Shown here piece by piece: positions 51,751 to 59,952 of a DNA stretch of 59,952 bases. Below the pieces are notes generated by a model. That model made no database searches. It worked only from the letters and a program-made list of their open reading frames with translations, and was not told where the DNA came from. The number at the start of each line of letters is the position of its first letter. Within the stretch, counting starts at the first letter, position 1. Made by a program: the position numbers and the translations under genes. Location: contig NVVR01000018.1 in assembly GCA_002733415.1 (NCBI GenBank), positions 1-59,952 on the forward strand, read 5' to 3'. The DNA is from Kordia sp. (lineage in GTDB: Bacteria; Bacteroidota; Bacteroidia; Flavobacteriales; Flavobacteriaceae).

Positions 51751-52224
51751 GTGGTCAATTTAATAGGGACATATGAGTGTAAAATCGATGCAAAAGGGCG
51801 TGTAATGCTACCTAGTGCGTTGAAAAAGCAGTTGTTGCCTGTTTTAGAAAAAGGATTTGTATTAAAAAGATCTGTTTTTCAGCCATGTTTAGAATTGTAT
51901 CCAATGGAGGAATGGGATGGAGTTATGCAGAAAGTAAGTAAGTTAAATAGGTTCGATAGGAAGAACAATGATTTTATAAGAAGATTGACAGCTGGAGTGA
52001 AAATGATTGAACTAGATGCTTCTGGGAGATTACTTGTTGCGAAAGATTTGATTGGGTATTCTGGTTTGGAGAAAGAAATAGTAATTTCTTCAGCGGTGAA
52101 TATTTTAGAAATATGGGATAAAGAAAAATATGAATCAGCCATAAACGATGCTGCAGTAGATTTTGCAGATTTAGCAGAGGAAGTTATGGGCGATAAAAAC
52201 GATAGCATCAATGGAATATCATAA
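51751..52224 (+). CDS. mraZ: Transcriptional regulator MraZ
   Basis: A SpoVT/AbrB-like DNA-binding protein that controls the division and wall cluster. It has 157 residues and a GTG start. Two MraZ repeats are visible: G-T-Y-E-C-K-I-D-A-K-G-R-V-M-L-P-S-A near 5-22 and I-E-L-D-A-S-G-R-L-L-V near 87-97. It overlaps rsmH by 14 bases. Autoregulation through the upstream GTGGT boxes is likely. Confidence 0.96.
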   Translation: MVNLIGTYECKIDAKGRVMLPSALKKQLLPVLEKGFVLKRSVFQPCLELYPMEEWDGVMQKVSKLNRFDRKNNDFIRRLTAGVKMIELDASGRLLVAKDLIGYSGLEKEIVISSAVNILEIWDKEKYESAINDAAVDFADLAEEVMGDKNDSINGIS

Positions 52225-53110
52225 TCCAGTATTATTAAAAGAAAGTGTTGATGGGTTAAATATTAATCCTGACGGAGTGTATGTTGATGTGACCTTTGGT
52301 GGAGGGGGGCATTCGAGAGAGATATTATCTAGGCTGAGTGATAAAGGGAGATTGTATGCTTTTGATCAAGATGAAGATGCAATAAAGAATACAATTGACG
52401 ACGAACGTTTCACATTGATACATGAAAACTTCAGGTATGTAAAACGTTTTTTACGTTTTCATGGCGTGAGAAAAGTTGATGGGATATTAGGCGACTTTGG
52501 TGTTTCTTCACATCAATTTGATGAAGCTGGAAGAGGTTTTTCTATTCGTTTTGACGCTGATTTAGATATGCGAATGAGTAAGAAGATGAAAATTTCTGCT
52601 CATGATGTGGTAAATAAATATTCAGAAGAACAGCTAAGAAGAATGTTTTCTGTTTATGGAGAGTTGACAAACGCAAAAATGATAGCAGCTAAAATTGTTG
52701 CTTCACGAGATGAAAAAATAAATACAATTGCTGACTTGAAGCTTGTGGTAGATCAGTTTTTGCCAAAACATGCTGAGCATAAAGTATTGGCTAAAATATT
52801 TCAGGCAATCCGAATAGAAGTAAATGAAGAGTTGGTGGTGATAGAGGAGTTATTAATGCAATCTCCAGAAATATTAGAAAAAGGAGGGCGCATAAGTTTT
52901 ATATCATACCATTCGCTTGAAGATAGATTGGTGAAACGATTTATCAGAAGCGGGTTGTTTGAAGGGGAACCAGAAAAAGATTTTTACGGAAACATATCTG
53001 TTCCTTTTAAAAAGAAGGGGAAGATGATTGTGCCTACTCCGGGAGAAATTAAAATAAATAACAGAGCAAGAAGTGCAAAACTTAGAATAGCAGAGCGAAT
53101 TGAAAAATAA
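52211..53110 (+). CDS. rsmH: 16S rRNA m4C1402 methyltransferase
   Basis: Methylates N4 of C1402 in 16S rRNA. It has 299 residues. SAM-binding V-D-V-T-F-G-G-G-G-H-S near 25-35; D-F-G-V-S-S-H-Q-F-D near 95-104; F-I-S-Y-H-S-L-E-D-R near 229-238. It overlaps mraZ by 14 bases and ftsL by 11, inside the dcw operon. Confidence 0.97.
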   Translation: MEYHNPVLLKESVDGLNINPDGVYVDVTFGGGGHSREILSRLSDKGRLYAFDQDEDAIKNTIDDERFTLIHENFRYVKRFLRFHGVRKVDGILGDFGVSSHQFDEAGRGFSIRFDADLDMRMSKKMKISAHDVVNKYSEEQLRRMFSVYGELTNAKMIAAKIVASRDEKINTIADLKLVVDQFLPKHAEHKVLAKIFQAIRIEVNEELVVIEELLMQSPEILEKGGRISFISYHSLEDRLVKRFIRSGLFEGEPEKDFYGNISVPFKKKGKMIVPTPGEIKINNRARSAKLRIAERIEK

Positions 53111-53414
53111 ACTGTTAAATATATTAAAAGGGCGTTTTTTAGTTGATGATGATGCAGTTAAAAACTGGAGATTTATTGGGTTTTCAGTAGTGTTGTTGTT
53201 AGTGATGATTTCGAGTTCGCATCATGCAGAAAAAAAAGTTTTTGAGATTGGTGATTTAGATAAAAAAGTGAAAGAATTGAGATCAGAATATGTTGATTTA
53301 AGATCTCAGCTAATGAGGTTGAAAATGGAGTCTAAAGTTGCGGTGAAAATGAGGAAAAGAGGCTTAAAGTCTTCTGGTGTTCCTCCTAAAAAAATAAGAG
53401 TAATTACAAAATAG
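53100..53414 (+). CDS. ftsL: Cell division protein FtsL-like
   Basis: A 104-residue bitopic membrane protein with a TTG start overlapping the rsmH end. One helix at about 24-42 (F-I-G-F-S-V-V-L-L-L-V-M-I-S), then a periplasmic coiled coil (D-L-D-K-K-V-K-E-L-R-S-E-Y). The sequence diverges from FtsL of E. coli, but size, topology and position between rsmH and ftsI fit. FtsL scaffolds the FtsQLB complex that activates FtsWI. Confidence 0.85.
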   Translation: MKNKLLNILKGRFLVDDDAVKNWRFIGFSVVLLLVMISSSHHAEKKVFEIGDLDKKVKELRSEYVDLRSQLMRLKMESKVAVKMRKRGLKSSGVPPKKIRVITK

Positions 53415-53428
53415 TTGTATTTGTGTCA

Positions 53429-55408
53429 ATGACAAGTAAAAACATATTAAACAGGTTGTATTTAGTGGTGATACTTTTTTTAGTATTCGCGCTACTAATT
53501 GTATACAAGTTGTTTAGTGTGCAATATATACATGGGGACAAGTATAGGGCTTTAGCTAAATCTCGTACTATAAAAAGAGTTGTTGTTGAGGCGAATAGAG
53601 GTAGTATTTATGCGGATGATGGAAGTCTGTTGGCTACTTCAGTTCCAAAGTATGATGTCCGATTTGATGCGGTTACCGTTTCTAAAAAGAATTTCGCCGA
53701 ACATATAAATCCGCTTTGTGATTCATTGTCTAGAATGCTAGGAAATACTTCGGGGTATTATAGAGCAAAACTAAATAAAGCAAGAAGAACAAAAAACAGG
53801 TATACTTTAATTACAAGAAATTTAGGGTACTCTGATTATATCAAAATCAAGAATTTCCCTATTTTCAACTTAGGCGCTTATAAAGGTGGGATTATAGTTG
53901 AGCAGCATACGATACGTGAGCATCCAATAGGTGAAATAGCAAGAAGAACAATTGGTTGGAAAGGTTCCGGGGCAGGGATTGAAGGTGCTTTTGGAGAAGA
54001 TTATTTAGAAGGAGAAGACGGTAAGCGTTGGAAACAAAAAATTGCGAAAGGACAGTACAAGCCAATTAACGATGAAAATGAAATCGAGCCTAAAAATGGG
54101 TTGGATGTAATTTCAACAATAAATGTAAATATTCAAGATATCGCTCATCATGCGTTACTTGAGCAGTTAGAGAAATTCGAGGCCGAGCATGGAACAGTTG
54201 TGGTTATGGAAACTAAAACGGGAGAGGTAAAAGCTATTTCTAACTTAAAAAGGAATTCAAAAGGAAAGTATTCTGAGCAGTTAAATCATGCGGTAGGAGA
54301 GTCTCATGAACCAGGGTCTACCTTTAAGTTAATGGTTATGGTGGCTGCATTGGAGGATAAAGCTATAGATTCTAGTACGATAGTTGATACAGAAAAAGGA
54401 GTGTTGACTTTTTACGGAAAACATGTTAGGGATTCCAAGCATGGTGGTTATGGGAAGATATCTGCAGCAAGGGCTTTTGAGGTTTCTTCAAATACAGCTT
54501 TTGTAAAAATTGTTCATAAAGGATTTAAAAACGATCCTGAGCGATTTGTGAACAGGCTATATAATATGGGCTTGAATGAAAAATTAGGATTAAATTTTAA
54601 AGGAGAGGGGAAGCCTTTCATTCCGCATCCAAATGATGAGTTGTGGAGTGGGATTTCTCTACCATGGATGGCTTATGGGTATGGTGTTTCGTTAACCCCA
54701 TTACAGACCCTTACATTTTATAACGCTATTGCGAATAATGGTGAAATGGTAAAGCCGCGGTTTGTAAAAGAAATTAGAGATTTTAAAAATAGTACCCCAA
54801 TAAAGGTGTTTGAAAAAGAAATATTGAATCCTAAAATATGTTCTGATGCAACAATAGGTAAAGTGAAGGAGATGATGAAAAACGTGGTGGTAAGAGGTAC
54901 TGCAAAAAACATTTACTCAAAAGATTTCTCTATGGCAGGGAAAACAGGGACGTGTACTACAAACTATGGTAATAAAAATAATCCTAAGCAATACATAGCG
55001 TCATTTGCGGGGTATTTCCCCGCGGACAATCCTAAATACTCTTGTATAGTAGTTATTCATAAGCCAAAAATATCAATAGGATATTATGGTAATGTAGTTG
55101 CTGCACCTGTGTTTAAAAAAATAGCAAAAAAAATATATACTGATACACCTTTAGTTGATGAGGTTGATGTAAGTGTGGTTGAAAGTGATAATTTAAATAA
55201 GCAGTACGATTCATTCTTTAAGAAGAGTCAGAAGGATTATAAATTAGTTCCAAACGTTGTAGGAATGAGTGGTATGGATGCTTTGTCGTTCTTAGAGAAT
55301 TTAGGAATGAAGGTGTTTGTAAAAGGGAATGGAAAGGTGATAAAACAATCGCTTAATGTAGGAGAGAGAATAACAAAGAATAAAGAAATTATTTTAGAGC
55401 TGTCGTGA
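53429..55408 (+). CDS. ftsI: Peptidoglycan transpeptidase FtsI (PBP3-like) with PASTA domain
   Basis: The septal wall cross-linking enzyme. I prefer the ATG at 53429; an in-frame GTG at 53423 would add two residues. Membrane anchor at about 10-30. A dimerisation domain is followed by the transpeptidase: S-T-F-K near 293, S-S-N near 356 and K-T-G near 506. The C-terminal 60 residues form one PASTA domain (V-P-N-V-V-G-M-S-G), unusual in Gram-negative FtsI outside Bacteroidota. It overlaps murE by 4 bases. Confidence 0.95.
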   Translation: MTSKNILNRLYLVVILFLVFALLIVYKLFSVQYIHGDKYRALAKSRTIKRVVVEANRGSIYADDGSLLATSVPKYDVRFDAVTVSKKNFAEHINPLCDSLSRMLGNTSGYYRAKLNKARRTKNRYTLITRNLGYSDYIKIKNFPIFNLGAYKGGIIVEQHTIREHPIGEIARRTIGWKGSGAGIEGAFGEDYLEGEDGKRWKQKIAKGQYKPINDENEIEPKNGLDVISTINVNIQDIAHHALLEQLEKFEAEHGTVVVMETKTGEVKAISNLKRNSKGKYSEQLNHAVGESHEPGSTFKLMVMVAALEDKAIDSSTIVDTEKGVLTFYGKHVRDSKHGGYGKISAARAFEVSSNTAFVKIVHKGFKNDPERFVNRLYNMGLNEKLGLNFKGEGKPFIPHPNDELWSGISLPWMAYGYGVSLTPLQTLTFYNAIANNGEMVKPRFVKEIRDFKNSTPIKVFEKEILNPKICSDATIGKVKEMMKNVVVRGTAKNIYSKDFSMAGKTGTCTTNYGNKNNPKQYIASFAGYFPADNPKYSCIVVIHKPKISIGYYGNVVAAPVFKKIAKKIYTDTPLVDEVDVSVVESDNLNKQYDSFFKKSQKDYKLVPNVVGMSGMDALSFLENLGMKVFVKGNGKVIKQSLNVGERITKNKEIILELS

Positions 55409-56871
55409 AAAACTTGAAAGACATATTGTACAAAGTTGCTTTGAATTCTGTAATAGGGAGTTCTGATGTGGCTATTTCAAAAATTGAATTTGACTCCAGA
55501 AAAGTGCAAAAAAACGATGTGTTTGTTGCGCTTAAAGGAACGCTGGTTGATGGTCATGATTATATTGAAAAGGCGGTTAAGTTACAGGCTAAAGTAGTTA
55601 TTTGTGAGGTGTTTCCAGAAGAGAAAAGTAGCGAAGTTACTTACGTTCAAGTTTTAGATGCAAATACTGCCTTATCAATAATGGCTTCTAATTATTTCGA
55701 AAACCCATCCGCTAATTTACAATTAGTTGGAGTTACTGGAACTAACGGAAAAACAACTATTGCCTCATTATTGTATCAGCAATTTAAAAACGCTGGTTAC
55801 AAAGTAGGTTTGTTGTCTACGATAAAAATAATGGTTGATGAAACGGAGTATAAAACAACGCATACTACGCCAGATTCATTAATGATAAATCATTATTTAC
55901 AGCTGATGAATGATGAAGGGGTTGAGTTTTGTTTTATGGAAGTGAGTTCTCATGGAATTCATCAAAAAAGAACTACAGGATTGCAATTCCGAGGAGGGAT
56001 ATTCACCAACTTATCTCATGATCATTTGGATTATCATGAAACTTTTGCTGAGTATAGAGATGTTAAAAAGCGATTCTTTGATGAGTTGCCAAAAACAGCT
56101 TTTGCGTTAACAAATGTTGATGATAAGAATGGTGAGGTGATGTTGCAAAACACCAAAGCAAAAAAAGTTTCATATGCTTTAAAAAGTTATGCCGATTATA
56201 AAGCACAAATATTAGAAAATCAATTTTCAGGACTATTACTTAAAGTTAATAATAATGAATTGTGGACGAAGTTAATTGGGAGCTTTAATGCATATAATTT
56301 ATTGGCGATTTTCGCTACAGGAGAATTATTAGGTTTAGAAATGAATGAGAATTTACGTCTGATAAGTTTATTAGAAAACGTAAGTGGACGATTTGAGTAT
56401 TTCGTTTCTAAGGAAGAAAAAATTACTGTAATAGTTGATTATGCACACACGCCAGATGCACTAAAAAATGTGTTAGAAACTATTAATAATATCAGGACAG
56501 GTAATGAGCAGTTGTTTACTGTTGTTGGTTGTGGTGGAGATAGAGATAAAACGAAGCGACCTAAAATGGGAAGAATAGCTTCAATTTTGAGTTCCACTGT
56601 GATCTTTACAAGTGACAACCCACGTACAGAGGACCCTGATGTGATTATTGAAGAAATGGAAGCTGGAGTGTCTCCAGAAAACTATAAAAAAACAATATCT
56701 ATTAATAATAGAAAACAAGCAATAAAAACAGCTTGCCAAATGGCAAAAGCTAATGATATTATTTTAATTGCTGGTAAGGGGCATGAAACATATCAAGAAG
56801 TTAATGGGGTAAGAGTTGATTTTGACGATTTAAAAACAGTAAAAGAATTATTAATAAAACTAAATAAATAA
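55405..56871 (+). CDS. murE: UDP-MurNAc-tripeptide synthetase
   Basis: Adds the third amino acid to the peptidoglycan precursor. It has 488 residues and a GTG start within the ftsI stop (GTGA overlap). ATP loop G-T-N-G-K-T near 113, and the substrate motif D-N-P-R near 408 indicates meso-diaminopimelate rather than lysine. Confidence 0.96.
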   Translation: MKNLKDILYKVALNSVIGSSDVAISKIEFDSRKVQKNDVFVALKGTLVDGHDYIEKAVKLQAKVVICEVFPEEKSSEVTYVQVLDANTALSIMASNYFENPSANLQLVGVTGTNGKTTIASLLYQQFKNAGYKVGLLSTIKIMVDETEYKTTHTTPDSLMINHYLQLMNDEGVEFCFMEVSSHGIHQKRTTGLQFRGGIFTNLSHDHLDYHETFAEYRDVKKRFFDELPKTAFALTNVDDKNGEVMLQNTKAKKVSYALKSYADYKAQILENQFSGLLLKVNNNELWTKLIGSFNAYNLLAIFATGELLGLEMNENLRLISLLENVSGRFEYFVSKEEKITVIVDYAHTPDALKNVLETINNIRTGNEQLFTVVGCGGDRDKTKRPKMGRIASILSSTVIFTSDNPRTEDPDVIIEEMEAGVSPENYKKTISINNRKQAIKTACQMAKANDIILIAGKGHETYQEVNGVRVDFDDLKTVKELLIKLNK

Positions 56872-56874
56872 AAT

Positions 56875-58131
56875 ATGCTGTATTACTTATTTGAATATTT
56901 AGAAAAACAATATCAGTTAACTGGAGCTTCGGTATTTCAGTTTATTTCATTTAGAGCCGCTTTGGCCGTAATAGTTTCGTTGTTAATTTCAATGATCTTT
57001 GGTAAGCATATTATCAATTATTTAAGAAAAAAACAGATAGGAGAGACAGTTAGGGATTTAGGTTTAGACGGACAAAAAGAAAAGCAGGGGACTCCTACAA
57101 TGGGAGGGATTATAATCATTATTGCAACTTTAATTCCGGTATTGTTATTTGCAAAGTTGGATAACGTATATGTGTTGTTGCTAATTGTAACGACAGTATG
57201 GATGGGAGCTATAGGGTTTTTAGATGATTATATAAAGAAATTTAAAAACGACAAAGAAGGGTTGAAAGGAAGGTTCAAGGTGCTTGGGCAAGTAGGTCTT
57301 GGGGTTATTGTAGGAACGGTATTGTATTTTAATGAAAACGTAACGATTAAGGAGCAAGTTCCAGTGCAAATTCAGACGGCAATGGTAAGTAATGATGGTG
57401 CAATGATGTTGTTTCATAACCCAGCATCGAAAGAATTTTATCCTGAGGAAAAGTCAACAAAAACAACAATTCCTTTTTTAAAGAATAACGAGTTCGACTA
57501 TGCTGATGTGCTTACGTTTTTTAATGAGGATTGGGGTAAATATGCATGGATCATTTTCATTCCGATAGTGATATTTATAATTACTGCGGTTTCAAATGGC
57601 GCGAATTTAACCGATGGAATTGATGGTTTGGCGGCGGGAACTTCTGTGATATCCGTGATCGTTTTAGGGTTGTTTACTTGGGTGTCAGGAAATATTATTT
57701 TCTCAGATTATTTAAATATCATGTACATCCCACGAATTGGTGAAATGACCATTTTCGTAGGTGCTTTTGTAGGAGCTTTAATTGGTTTTTTATGGTATAA
57801 TACATTTCCTGCTCAAGTATTTATGGGAGATACCGGTAGTTTAACTATTGGTGGGATAATAGCGGTAATTGCGATTGCAGTTCGTAAGGAATTACTGATT
57901 CCGATTTTGTGTGGGGTTTTCTTGGCGGAGAATTTGTCAGTGGTATTACAAGTAAGTTACTTTAAATACACAAAGAAAAAATATGGTGAAGGAAAGCGAA
58001 TCTTTTTGATGGCGCCATTACATCATCATTATCAGAAAAAGGGAATGCATGAAAGCAAGATTGTGAATCGATTTTGGATTGTAGCAATTATGTTGGCAGT
58101 ATTAACACTTGTAACCTTGAAATTAAGATGA
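56875..58131 (+). CDS. mraY: Phospho-MurNAc-pentapeptide translocase
   Basis: Makes lipid I on the inner face of the inner membrane. It has 418 residues, longer than the 360 of E. coli because of a soluble insertion at about 155-220, common in Bacteroidota. About ten membrane helices. Active-site motifs are G-T-P-T-M-G-G near 72, D-D-Y near 121, [12 protein letters not shown] near 241 and P-L-H-H-H near 381. It lies 3 bases after murE. Confidence 0.97.
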   Translation: MLYYLFEYLEKQYQLTGASVFQFISFRAALAVIVSLLISMIFGKHIINYLRKKQIGETVRDLGLDGQKEKQGTPTMGGIIIIIATLIPVLLFAKLDNVYVLLLIVTTVWMGAIGFLDDYIKKFKNDKEGLKGRFKVLGQVGLGVIVGTVLYFNENVTIKEQVPVQIQTAMVSNDGAMMLFHNPASKEFYPEEKSTKTTIPFLKNNEFDYADVLTFFNEDWGKYAWIIFIPIVIFIITAVSNGANLTDGIDGLAAGTSVISVIVLGLFTWVSGNIIFSDYLNIMYIPRIGEMTIFVGAFVGALIGFLWYNTFPAQVFMGDTGSLTIGGIIAVIAIAVRKELLIPILCGVFLAENLSVVLQVSYFKYTKKKYGEGKRIFLMAPLHHHYQKKGMHESKIVNRFWIVAIMLAVLTLVTLKLR

Positions 58132-58218
58132 TAAAAAGTCGGATTTGAAATCGAAAAGCAAAAAAGCAAATTTCATATCGGAATTTATGAAGTGATATAA
58201 AAGTGAAAATTTTGTAAT

Positions 58219-58252
58219 TCTCAGTTGTTCTTCGTGAAACTCTGTGTGATAG
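58219..58252. repeat. Dispersed-type element between mraY and murD
   Basis: TTCTCAGTTGTTCTTCGTG then AAACTCTGTGTGATAG. It resembles a short recurrent intergenic sequence of flavobacteria (CTCCGTGAAACTCTGTGT). It interrupts the otherwise tight dcw cluster (141-base gap). Confidence 0.4.
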
Positions 58253-58272
58253 CAAAAATAAAATTGAGATAA

Positions 58273-59604
58273 ATGAAAAGGTTAGTCATTCTTGGAGGAG
58301 GAGAAAGTGGTGTTGGAACAGCACTCTTAGGGAAGCAAAAAGGCTATGATGTGTTTGTGTCTGATAAAGGGGGGATAAAAGAAAAGTATAAAAAGGTGTT
58401 GCTTGAAAATGAAATTGATTGGGAAGAGATGCGACATACGGAGTCTAAAATATTAAATGCTGACGTGGTAATGAAAAGTCCTGGAATTCCAGATAGGGTT
58501 CCGTTGATTCAGAAGTTACGAGAGAAAAAAGTGTCATTGATTTCAGAAATTGAGTTTGCAGCTCAGTTTACAGATGCGACAATTGTTGGGATAACAGGTA
58601 GTAACGGAAAAACGACAACTACTTTATTAACGCATCATTTATTAAAGAATGAAATTAACGTAGGTGTTGCAGGGAATATAGGAGATAGTTTTGCGGAGCA
58701 AGTTGCTGAAGGGAAATATGATAATTATGTGTTAGAGCTGAGTAGTTTTCAGTTAGATGGAATTGAAAATTTCAAACCACATATAGCGGTAATAACTAAT
58801 ATTTCTGAAGATCATTTAGATAGATATGAATATCGATATGAAAACTATATCGCATCAAAATTTAGAATAACTAAAAATCAAACTGCTGACGATTATTTAA
58901 TTTATGATGCAGATGATGTAGAAATAGAGAAGTATTTGAATTCTCACGAAGTTAAGGCAACGTTGATACCGTTCTCTTTAACTAAAAAAATAAAACAAGG
59001 TGTCTGTTTAGACAATGATAATATTAAACTAACAATTAACGAAGAGATAATTACTATGCCAGTAAAAGACTTAGCACTAGAAGGGAAACATAATATAAAA
59101 AATGCAATGGCATCTGCTGCGGTTGCAAATTTATTAAGAATCAGAAAAGCGACTATCAGAGAAAGTTTGTCGAATTTTCAAGGAGTTGAACATCGATTAG
59201 AACATGTGTTAAAAATCCAAAATGTACAGTACATAAACGATTCAAAGGCGACTAATATTAATGCCGTGTTTTATGCATTAGACAGTATGCAGTCGCCAAC
59301 AGTTTGGATTGTTGGTGGTGTTGATAAGGGGAATGATTACACTGAGTTATTATCGTTAGTTAATGAAAAAGTTAAGGCGATTATTTGCTTAGGAAAAGAT
59401 AACGAGAAGATTAAACATGTTTTTCAAAATACTGTAGAAACATTAGTAGAGACAGAGTCGATGAGAGAGGCAGTTAAAATGGCATATAAATTAGCAGAAA
59501 AAGGGGATAATATTTTGTTGTCACCTGCCTGTGCAAGTTTCGATTTATTTGAAAATTACGAAGATAGAGGAAGACAATTTAAAGCAGCAATACGTAATTT
59601 ATAA
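58273..59604 (+). CDS. murD: UDP-MurNAc-L-alanine:D-glutamate ligase
   Basis: Adds D-glutamate to the wall precursor. It has 443 residues. N-terminal Rossmann-like G-G-G-E-S-G-V-G near 8-15, ATP loop G-S-N-G-K-T-T-T near 112, N-I-S-E-D-H-L-D near 177, and the C-terminal S-P-A-C-A-S-F-D near 417. Its stop codon shares an A with the ftsW start. Confidence 0.97.
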   Translation: MKRLVILGGGESGVGTALLGKQKGYDVFVSDKGGIKEKYKKVLLENEIDWEEMRHTESKILNADVVMKSPGIPDRVPLIQKLREKKVSLISEIEFAAQFTDATIVGITGSNGKTTTTLLTHHLLKNEINVGVAGNIGDSFAEQVAEGKYDNYVLELSSFQLDGIENFKPHIAVITNISEDHLDRYEYRYENYIASKFRITKNQTADDYLIYDADDVEIEKYLNSHEVKATLIPFSLTKKIKQGVCLDNDNIKLTINEEIITMPVKDLALEGKHNIKNAMASAAVANLLRIRKATIRESLSNFQGVEHRLEHVLKIQNVQYINDSKATNINAVFYALDSMQSPTVWIVGGVDKGNDYTELLSLVNEKVKAIICLGKDNEKIKHVFQNTVETLVETESMREAVKMAYKLAEKGDNILLSPACASFDLFENYEDRGRQFKAAIRNL

Positions 59605-59952
59605 TGAGTGTAATACTAAAAAATATTGGTGGAGATAAAACCTTGTGGGCAATCGTAGCATTGTTGGCATTGTTTTCATTTTTGCCAGTGTATAGTACCA
59701 GTAGTAATTTAGCAAACTTGTATGGTAGAAATACCTTTACATTATTGTTGAAACATGGGGTACATTTAGTGTTAGGATTTGGGATAATTTATGGAGTACA
59801 TAAAATACAATATCATCGTTTTAAAGGTTTGTCGATGATATTATTACCTGTTGTAATTGTGTTGTTAGGGATTACATTAATGCAGGGAACTACAATTGGC
59901 GGGGCAAATGCGAGTAGATGGATACGAGTTCCGGTAGTGGGTTTCTCGTTTC
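59604..59952 (+). CDS. ftsW: Cell division glycosyltransferase FtsW, 3'-truncated by window edge
   Basis: The first 116 residues are present. Hydrophobic helices at about 15-32 and 50-66 and R-N-T-F-T-L-L-L-K-H plus G-G-A-N-A-S-R-W-I near the edge are typical SEDS-family sequence. The ATG overlaps the murD stop. Partner of FtsI in septal peptidoglycan synthesis. Confidence 0.9.
   Translation, partial: MSVILKNIGGDKTLWAIVALLALFSFLPVYSTSSNLANLYGRNTFTLLLKHGVHLVLGFGIIYGVHKIQYHRFKGLSMILLPVVIVLLGITLMQGTTIGGANASRWIRVPVVGFSF

Noticed and set aside
1..59952. Prophage, insertion sequence, toxin-antitoxin or anti-phage defence island
   Set aside because: Every sizeable gene fits core flavobacterial families; no transposase, integrase, phage structural or defence domain was seen.

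Overview
The window is a stretch of chromosome from an AT-rich member of the Bacteroidota, almost certainly family Flavobacteriaceae. The gliding genes gldA, gldB and gldC, the TAnnTTTG promoter elements, the DUF3857 and two-component-propeller proteins, the zinc-less DnaG and the dcw cluster order all point there. Tenacibaculum/Polaribacter-like genera fit the composition, but the genus cannot be fixed from sequence alone. I saw no rRNA, tRNA, CRISPR array, prophage or transposase. Almost everything is core metabolism and cell biology.

Layout. 1-2 kb: the 3' end of a serine hydrolase, a PadR regulator and a membrane protein. 2-9.5 kb, minus strand: fabD, a 2TM-DHFR fusion (folA), thyA, a nucleoside transporter, a bifunctional-nuclease protein and etfA/etfB. 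10-18 kb, plus strand: pdhB, several envelope proteins and a second serine hydrolase. 18.1-19 kb: gldA (minus). 19.1-32 kb: an aromatic amino acid block (pheA with a leader-peptide attenuator, DAHP synthase/chorismate mutase, rsgA, dtd), a surface lipoprotein, two DUF3857 proteins, a MazG-like protein, aroA and queA. 32-39.6 kb: rlmN, an unusual SDR, a relic of serA, ferredoxin and its reductase, a SAM-II-like riboswitch, metK and a polyprenyl synthase. 39.6-42 kb: an ECF sigma factor, a membrane-anchored partner and an envelope protein. 42.3-50 kb: dnaG, nadE, gldB-gldC and a large propeller histidine kinase. 50-51.5 kb: engB and a hydrolase (minus). 51.7 kb to the end: the dcw cluster mraZ-rsmH-ftsL-ftsI-murE-mraY-murD-ftsW, with direct-repeat MraZ boxes in front.

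Most interesting points. (1) A complete Phe/Tyr-rich leader-peptide attenuator stands in front of pheA: promoter, 27-residue peptide, antiterminator and terminator. (2) DHFR is fused in frame to a two-transmembrane domain exactly across an A AAA AAC slippery heptamer; removing one A would restore two genes overlapping by ATGA. (3) A SAM-II-like riboswitch lies about 200 nt upstream of metK. It sits beside a ferredoxin/reductase pair and a decayed serA fragment, suggesting erosion of a sulfur/methionine/serine biosynthetic region. (4) Heptanucleotide repeats: fourteen AACGAAT units fill the gap in front of a GTG-started hydrolase gene, and four TCAGAAY units lie inside aroA, where loss of one unit would shift the frame. 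(5) MraZ boxes with 10-bp spacing precede mraZ.
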